Below are positions 1 to 3,174 of a stretch of 5,085 nucleotides of DNA, one piece after another. Below the pieces are notes generated by a model. It had not been told where the DNA came from. It was given only the letters and a program-made list of their open reading frames with translations, and did no database searches. The stretch lies in contig CANNRM010000067.1 in NCBI GenBank assembly GCA_947508155.1, forward strand, positions 1 to 5,085, in the 5' to 3' direction. A program made the translations under genes and the position numbers. Numbering within the stretch: the first letter of the stretch is position 1; each line of letters begins with the position of its first letter. Origin of the DNA: Rickettsiales bacterium. Its GTDB lineage: Bacteria; Pseudomonadota; Alphaproteobacteria; Rickettsiales; Rickettsiaceae.

Positions 1-410
1 TGGCAGAATTATTTGTTTTGGATTGCTCTGTGTCGGTGGCATGGTTTTTTGAAGATGAAGAATGTATATATTCTGCCAAAATATTAGAGAAGTTAGAAAA
101 GAGTAGAGCTTTAGTGCCATTTTTATGGAATTTAGAAGTGATTAATGCTATCAATATCGCAGAAAAACGATCCCGAATTGACCGTGCTAAGGCTGCATCT
201 TTTTTAGATAGACTTAATGCGCTTGAGATTATTCCATCTGTTTTTAGTCCATCTAGAGAAGAGTTGTTGCTTGCATCCCGTTCTTATGATCTAACATCTT
301 ATGATGCATTATATCTTATGCTTGCAATACATGAACGCATCCCCCTGGCAACAAAAGATAAGGCTTTGATAAGGGCATGTGATATAGTTGGTGTGGAAGT
401 TTTGAAATGA
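1..410 (+). CDS. vapC: VapC-like PIN-domain ribonuclease (toxin), 5' end just outside window
   Basis: This is probably the toxin half of a VapBC type II toxin-antitoxin pair: a Mg-dependent PIN-domain RNase. The frame is open to the left edge. The first two bases, tg, would complete an ATG/GTG start with one base outside the window, giving MAELFVLDCSVSVAWFF, the usual VapC opening, and about 136 residues, a normal length. An internal TTG at 18 is a worse start because it removes the first beta strand before the catalytic Asp. Numbered from the inferred start, the four acidic PIN residues are present: D8 (VLDCS), E46 (WNLEVINA), D102 (SYDALYL) and D120 (TKDKAL). The gene looks intact. A VapB antitoxin would be expected immediately upstream, outside the window, so the pairing is unproven. 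The stop overlaps the lpxK start by 4 bp (ATGA), which implies co-transcription. The target RNA cannot be read from the sequence; a stand-alone PIN nuclease is the alternative. Confidence 0.85.
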   Translation, partial: AELFVLDCSVSVAWFFEDEECIYSAKILEKLEKSRALVPFLWNLEVINAINIAEKRSRIDRAKAASFLDRLNALEIIPSVFSPSREELLLASRSYDLTSYDALYLMLAIHERIPLATKDKALIRACDIVGVEVLK

Positions 411-1504
411 TCAAATTACATTACCCTAAATTTTGGCAAAGCAAGAATATCCTTGCATATCTGTTATTGCCGTTTGGGTATATATATCTCTTTCTTGGGG
501 TAATTCGGAAACTCCTGGCTAAGCCTATAAAATTCAAAGCGCGTACTATATGTATTGGTAATGCGACAGTAGGTGGTACGGGTAAAACACAACTAGTTAT
601 TAAGCTTGCTCAGGAACTGACCAAATGTAATGTAGATTTCATTATTCTATCCAAAGGATATGGTGGCAAAAATAGCCATTATTCATTGGTCACAAGCACT
701 TCATCGCCATATGATGTTGGAGATGAGGCGTTGGAATTGTGTGAATATGGTAGGACCTTTGCTGTCCCCAAAATTGTATATGCTGCCGAGATTATCGAGA
801 AATATAAGCCTGATATTGTGCTTATTGATGATGGTATGCAGAATCCTAATTTCATCAAAGATTTCGTGATTATGACTGTGGATGGGAGTAGAGGGTTTGG
901 TAATGAGTTGCCTATTCCTGCTGGCCCTATGCGCTCTAGAATTGAGGATATTAAGGCTGATGCTATTGTTGTGGTTGGTGGCGTGGTAGTGAAGAATAAC
1001 GTCATCCCCGTAGAGAATAATGTAATCCCCGCGAAGGCGGGGATCCAGTCATATAAATCTCTAGATTCCCGCCTTCGTGGGAATGACAATATGACATTCC
1101 ATGCTACGATCAAACCTGTTCGCGCGCCATCCAAGCTTAAATATTACGCATTTGCGGGCATAGGTAATCCTGATAAGTTTTTTGATACTTTACGCAACGC
1201 AGGTGCTGATGTGGTAGAAACTCAGAGCTTCCCTGATCATTATAGTTACACCAAATCTGATATATTGGAGCTAATAGAAGATGCAAAATCCAAGGGTTTG
1301 AGGCTAATTACAACTCGGAAGGATTATGTAAAAATCCGTCATGTTTTTTATGAACAGAAGTTGGATTTGCGAGAGCTTGCGGCGGAGATGGTGGAAGGTC
1401 CAGAGAAGAGCTGTGTTACACCTGAGTTGCAGATAGATTATCTTGAAATTGATCTTGAGGTCGATAGAATTAAGGGATTGGTGGATAAAATTATTGCGTT
1501 ATAA
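407..1504 (+). CDS. lpxK: Tetraacyldisaccharide 4'-kinase LpxK (lipid A biosynthesis), with in-frame repeat insert
   Basis: LpxK phosphorylates the 4' position of tetraacyldisaccharide-1-phosphate to make lipid IVA, at the cytoplasmic face of the inner membrane in the Raetz pathway. A hydrophobic N-terminal helix (about residues 15-37) would anchor it. The P-loop is GNATVGGTGKT (51-61). GDE at 105-107 and DDGMQN at 141-146 match the catalytic and metal-binding acidic motifs of the family. Other family landmarks are IPAGPMR (170-176), FAGIGNPDKFF (249-259), FPDHY (275-279) and TTRKDYVK (302-309). The ATG has a GGAAG Shine-Dalgarno at 395-399, seven bases upstream, and overlaps the vapC-like stop, so translation may be both independent and coupled. 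At 365 residues it is longer than the usual 320-340. The excess is residues 196-230, encoded by a palindromic repeat in the variable loop between DAIVVVGG and the FHATIKP strand. The flanking motifs stay in frame, so the enzyme is probably functional. Residue 177 is Ser where many family members have Glu (PLRE). Confidence 0.95.
   Translation: MIKLHYPKFWQSKNILAYLLLPFGYIYLFLGVIRKLLAKPIKFKARTICIGNATVGGTGKTQLVIKLAQELTKCNVDFIILSKGYGGKNSHYSLVTSTSSPYDVGDEALELCEYGRTFAVPKIVYAAEIIEKYKPDIVLIDDGMQNPNFIKDFVIMTVDGSRGFGNELPIPAGPMRSRIEDIKADAIVVVGGVVVKNNVIPVENNVIPAKAGIQSYKSLDSRLRGNDNMTFHATIKPVRAPSKLKYYAFAGIGNPDKFFDTLRNAGADVVETQSFPDHYSYTKSDILELIEDAKSKGLRLITTRKDYVKIRHVFYEQKLDLRELAAEMVEGPEKSCVTPELQIDYLEIDLEVDRIKGLVDKIIAL
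992..1033 (+). repeat. Imperfect 21-bp tandem pair inside lpxK
   Basis: Two adjacent 21-bp units (992-1012 and 1013-1033) match at 16 of 21 bases and encode KNNVIPV then ENNVIPA. The first unit carries gtcatcccc, the canonical outer end of the palindromic element that follows, while the second is the left end of the element itself (gtaatcccc). It may be a slippage duplication or the remnant of an earlier or truncated element end. It keeps the frame because it is seven codons long. Confidence 0.55.
1022..1087. repeat. In-frame palindromic element (GCGAAGGCGGGGATCCAG arm family) within lpxK
   Basis: The element is a 66-bp imperfect palindrome with 29-bp arms (1022-1050 and 1059-1087) around an 8-base AT-rich loop. 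The arms match at 22 of 29 positions, and several mismatches would be G-U pairs in RNA. Each arm also has its own small hairpin, such as ccccgc-gaag-gcgggg. It is translated as residues 206-227 of LpxK, beginning VIPAKAGIQ and ending DSRLRGND, without a stop. The arm sequence recurs at both ends of the composite repeats at 1528-1656 and 3026-3153, so they are one family. It behaves like a Rickettsia palindromic element, although I cannot assign it to a named RPE class. Confidence 0.85.
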
Positions 1505-1527
1505 GTAACAATTCACCTCCATATTAT

Positions 1528-1656
1528 GTCACCCCCGCGAAGGCGGGGGCCCAGTTAAATAATTTTGCGTTAGAGAAGAAATAAATTGCTATATTTTTCA
1601 AACAAATATAGCCACAAGTATTATATAAACTGGATCCCCGCCTGCGCGGGGGTTAC
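1528..1656 (-). repeat. Composite palindromic repeat, copy 1 (129 bp)
   Basis: The outer arms are about 28 bp (from gtcacccccgcgaaggcggg at the left to the ggatccccgcctgcgcgggg arm at the right). They enclose a roughly 70-bp AT-rich core with an inner hairpin, gctatattt (1588-1596) paired with aaatatagc (1604-1612). The reverse complement aligns along its whole length with 3026-3153, roughly four-fifths identical by eye, so the two are inverted copies of one element. It fills most of the 173-bp gap between the convergent 3' ends of lpxK and carD. No open reading frame or clear target duplication is seen. Confidence 0.85.
1576..1612 (-). terminator. Possible terminator for carD within composite repeat copy 1
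   Basis: Read on the minus strand, downstream of the carD stop, the repeat core forms a 9-bp stem (1612-1604 with 1596-1588) and a 7-base loop, followed by the T-rich run aatttatttctt. The stem is AT-rich and the T tract is interrupted, so it would be a weak intrinsic terminator. The flanking GC-rich arm hairpins could add to it. On the plus strand the same hairpin is not followed by T residues. Confidence 0.3.
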
Positions 1657-1677
1657 GCTGTGTGTGGTGAATTAATA

Positions 1678-2202
1678 CTAAGCAACTTGGTGTTTGCCAA
1701 GAACTTCCGCAAGTTTGCTGATTGCATCGGCTGTGGTAATATTTTCAAGTACCGCAAGCTCTCCTGCTAGTCTATTGATAGCAGATTCGTAAATAGTGCG
1801 TTCGCTATAGGAGCGATCAGTGTTTGAATCTCTATGGAGATCACGAATAACTTCTGCGACAGCTGTTATATCGCCAGAATTGATTTTAGATTCATATTCT
1901 TGAGCGCGTCTATTCCACATTTTGTTTGTGATTTTAGATGCTTTACTCTGAAGTACTTTGTAGATTTTTACAACCGAATCTTTGCTTACAAGTGCTCTAA
2001 GACCAGTTGCTATAGCGCGTTTTACTGGAACACGTAGAACCATTTTGTCCTGTGGAAAAGAAACCACATATACTTGAATTGATATCCCGGCGATCGACTC
2101 AGTTTCAACTTCAATAACCTCACCAACGCCATGCGCTGGGTAGACTACCCTATCTCCAACTTTAAATTCCGTAGCCATGGATTCCGTAATATGCGACGAC
2201 AT
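1678..2202 (-). CDS. carD: CarD/CdnL family RNA polymerase-binding transcription regulator
   Basis: CarD-family proteins bind the RNA polymerase beta lobe through an N-terminal Tudor-like domain. They stabilise the open promoter complex through a C-terminal helical domain that touches the upstream edge of the bubble. With the start chosen here the protein has 174 residues. The N-terminal domain, from about residue 12, has FKVGDRVVYPAHGVGEV (13-29) and FPQDKMVLRVPVKRA (49-63). The C-terminal domain has MWNRRAQEYESKINSGD, where W96 corresponds to the wedge tryptophan of actinobacterial CarD, followed by AEVIRDLHRD. The frame stays open to an ATG at 2253, but that codon overlaps the likely -10 box. 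The ATG at 2202 has a GGAGG five bases upstream and is the better start; the ATG at 2178 (MATEF) has no clear ribosome site. The gene is divergent from the collagen-like gene and convergent with lpxK. Its regulatory targets cannot be read from this window. Confidence 0.93.
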   Translation of the reverse strand: MSSHITESMATEFKVGDRVVYPAHGVGEVIEVETESIAGISIQVYVVSFPQDKMVLRVPVKRAIATGLRALVSKDSVVKIYKVLQSKASKITNKMWNRRAQEYESKINSGDITAVAEVIRDLHRDSNTDRSYSERTIYESAINRLAGELAVLENITTADAISKLAEVLGKHQVA

Positions 2203-2207
2203 ACAAG

Positions 2208-2212
2208 CCTCC
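2208..2212 (-). promoter_or_regulatory. Shine-Dalgarno site deciding the carD start
   Basis: The minus strand reads ggaggcttgtATG, a perfect GGAGG with a 5-base spacer to the ATG at 2202. This is the strongest ribosome site in the window. It favours this start over the upstream ATG at 2253 and the downstream ATG at 2178. Confidence 0.85.
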
Positions 2213-2228
2213 AATAATGCAGTAAATT

Positions 2229-2242
2229 CAGGCACATGCCTG
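2229..2242. promoter_or_regulatory. 14-bp dyad in the carD leader (possible operator)
   Basis: CAGGCA-CA-TGCCTG is a perfect 6-bp inverted repeat with a 2-base centre. It lies a few bases downstream of the expected carD transcription start (about 2245), where a bound repressor could block initiation. The centre is too short for a good RNA hairpin, so a protein-binding site is more likely than an RNA structure. It could be chance. Confidence 0.3.
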
Positions 2243-2251
2243 CTTGATGCC

Positions 2252-2280
2252 ATTGTACCACAAAATTAATCATTTGTAAA
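2252..2280 (-). promoter_or_regulatory. Sigma70-type promoter of carD
   Basis: On the minus strand, TTTACA (2280-2275, 5 of 6 consensus) is followed by an exact 17-bp spacer and TACAAT (2257-2252, 5 of 6). Initiation would be near 2245, giving a leader of about 43 bases before the ATG at 2202. It excludes the longer reading frame, whose ATG overlaps the -10 box. Confidence 0.75.
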
Positions 2281-2289
2281 ACTACAAAT
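2272..2289. promoter_or_regulatory. 18-bp dyad between divergent promoters (possible shared operator)
   Basis: ATTTGTA-N4-TACAAAT is a perfect 7-bp inverted repeat with a 4-base centre (aaac). It overlaps the carD -35 box and ends ten bases before the -35 box of the divergent gene, so a protein bound here could affect both promoters. The AT-rich sequence raises the odds of a chance match. Confidence 0.4.
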
Positions 2290-2298
2290 CATTTTTTA

Positions 2299-2328
2299 TT
2301 GCAATTACCTTGTGTTTATGGCTATGAT
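2299..2328 (+). promoter_or_regulatory. Sigma70-type promoter of the collagen-like membrane protein gene
   Basis: TTGCAA (2299-2304, 4 of 6 consensus) is followed by an 18-bp spacer and TATGAT (2323-2328, 5 of 6). Initiation near 2335 would leave a leader of about 30 bases before the ATG at 2365. The in-frame TTG at 2299 falls inside the -35 box, so it is unlikely to be a translation start. A second AT-rich stretch (tatatataa, near 2342-2349) is a weaker alternative -10. Confidence 0.55.
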
Positions 2329-2364
2329 ACTGATAGTAACGTATATATAAAACAGGTTGTTCAT

Positions 2365-3000
2365 ATGTCTAGTGAAAGTGATGATTCAAATGCTCCTAAA
2401 ATGCAAGATGCTGCTGCAGAAGCACAAAAACGGCGCGAGGAAGAAGAGAGGCGTAGGCAAGAGGATGCTAATCCTCCTGAAGGTCAAGGTGGAGCATCAC
2501 AGGCTGGGGCTCCTGGGAAAGATGGAGATCCTGGGAAAGATGGAGCTCCTGGGAAAGATGGTGCTCCAGCTCCAGCACCAGAGAAGAAAAAACCTTGGTA
2601 TAGAACTGCTTTTGGACAATTTACTATGGCAGTTGCTTTTGTTGTGACTTTACCATATAGCGCTATAGCCGCTGCCGCTGCCGCTGTAGTTGCTACGACA
2701 GGATATCTTGCGTATAAAGCAGGACAAGGCATAAAAAACGCATTTACGAAAAAAAAGGGGCAGGCAGAAATTACTCCTCGTTCGGAAGGGAATAGTGCCT
2801 ATGCTAGAGACCCTGAGCCTGAGCATCATGCGGAGCAAGAGCAGCATCAACAGGAGCATGCTCAAGTACGCGCAACAAGTCCTGTGGTTGATAATATAAG
2901 AAAGCAAAGTAGTACGCAGGATAGTTTTAGCGAGACACCACGCGCTACGCCGCCTAATCCTAACAGGCAGAGTCAGCGTGGACGCGAGAGCTCGGTTTAA
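2365..3000 (+). CDS. Unrecognised membrane protein with collagen-like G-X-Y repeats
   Basis: I do not recognise this family. The ATG at 2365 has AGG eight bases upstream (2354-2356) and lies downstream of the likely promoter; the frame extends to a TTG at 2299, which sits in the -35 box. The 211-residue protein has four parts. Residues 1-47 are hydrophilic and highly charged, with an EAQKRREEEERRRQED helix or coiled-coil stretch at 19-34. Seven G-X-Y triplets follow at 48-68 (GAP/GKD/GDP types), then a Pro/Ala spacer. Residues 82-117 are hydrophobic with a central Pro97 and an Ala run at 102-107. Lysine clusters flank them (74-76 and 129-131), which suggests a membrane hairpin with both ends cytoplasmic, or one long helix. 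The tail is polar, with a His/Gln/Glu-rich patch at 151-167. No signal peptide is evident. It could be a surface or secreted host-interaction protein, but that is speculation. It shares a divergent control region with carD. Confidence 0.7.
   Translation: MSSESDDSNAPKMQDAAAEAQKRREEEERRRQEDANPPEGQGGASQAGAPGKDGDPGKDGAPGKDGAPAPAPEKKKPWYRTAFGQFTMAVAFVVTLPYSAIAAAAAAVVATTGYLAYKAGQGIKNAFTKKKGQAEITPRSEGNSAYARDPEPEHHAEQEQHQQEHAQVRATSPVVDNIRKQSSTQDSFSETPRATPPNPNRQSQRGRESSV
2506..2568 (+). repeat. 18-bp tandem repeats encoding collagen-like triplets
   Basis: Three nearly identical 18-bp units (2506-2523, 2524-2541 and 2542-2559, of the form ggagctcctgggaaagat) are followed by a half unit. Each encodes GAPGKD or GDPGKD. 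Units differ by at most two or three bases, which suggests recent expansion by slippage. Copy-number change would lengthen or shorten the protein by six residues without a frameshift. Confidence 0.85.
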
Positions 3001-3025
3001 AACGTAAGCTTTCAGCCGAGTAGCA

Positions 3026-3153
3026 TCATCCCCGCTCAGGCGGGGATCCAGTTGATATAATGCTTATGACTATATTTTTGAAAAATATAGTCATTTTTAT
3101 TGTGTCGCTAACGCGAAATTATTTGACTGGGCCCCCGCCTGCGCGGGGGTGAC
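3026..3153 (+). repeat. Composite palindromic repeat, copy 2 (128 bp), inverted relative to copy 1
   Basis: The arms (tcatccccgctcaggcgggg at the left and gggcccccgcctgcgcgggg at the right) enclose an AT-rich core with an inner hairpin at 3068-3092. It aligns end to end with the reverse complement of 1528-1656; the core hairpin, the ctaacgc segment and the aaattattt stretch are all shared. It occupies most of the 174-bp gap between the convergent ends of the collagen-like gene and mutL. No transposase-like frame is present. Confidence 0.85.
3068..3101 (+). terminator. Possible terminator after the collagen-like gene, in repeat copy 2
   Basis: gactatattttt and aaaaatatagtc form a perfect 12-bp inverted repeat around a single base at 3080. 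On the plus strand atttttatt follows directly, as expected of an intrinsic terminator with an AT-rich stem. The hairpin lies about 70 bases past the stop codon. On the mutL strand the following bases are not T-rich. The function is inferred from shape and position. Confidence 0.4.
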
Positions 3154-3174
3154 GCAATATGGGGGTGATGTTTT

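Noticed and set aside
679..1134. Minus-strand open frame of 151 codons across lpxK
   Set aside because: It lies wholly opposite lpxK. Its familiar-looking FPRRRESR and WIPAFAGIT stretches are simply the palindromic repeat read on the other strand, which creates many spurious annotations.
407..1504. lpxK as a pseudogene disrupted by the repeat
   Set aside because: The reading frame continues through the insert, and all later family motifs (FAGIGNP, FPDHY, TTRKD) are intact.
2203..2253. Longer carD start at 2253
   Set aside because: The ATG overlaps the likely -10 box, the extra 17 residues do not resemble the CarD family, and the ATG at 2202 has a perfect GGAGG.
2299..2364. TTG start at 2299 for the collagen-like gene
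   Set aside because: The TTG is part of the probable -35 box. The first good ATG with a ribosome site, downstream of the promoter, is at 2365.
2484..2732. Minus-strand frame with its own GAPSFPGSPSFPG repeats
   Set aside because: It is the antisense shadow of the 18-bp tandem repeat in the plus-strand gene, and it has no ribosome site or promoter.
1528..3153. Insertion sequence or composite transposon
   Set aside because: No transposase frame lies within or beside the repeats, and no convincing target-site duplication flanks either copy, so only the repeat annotation is supported.
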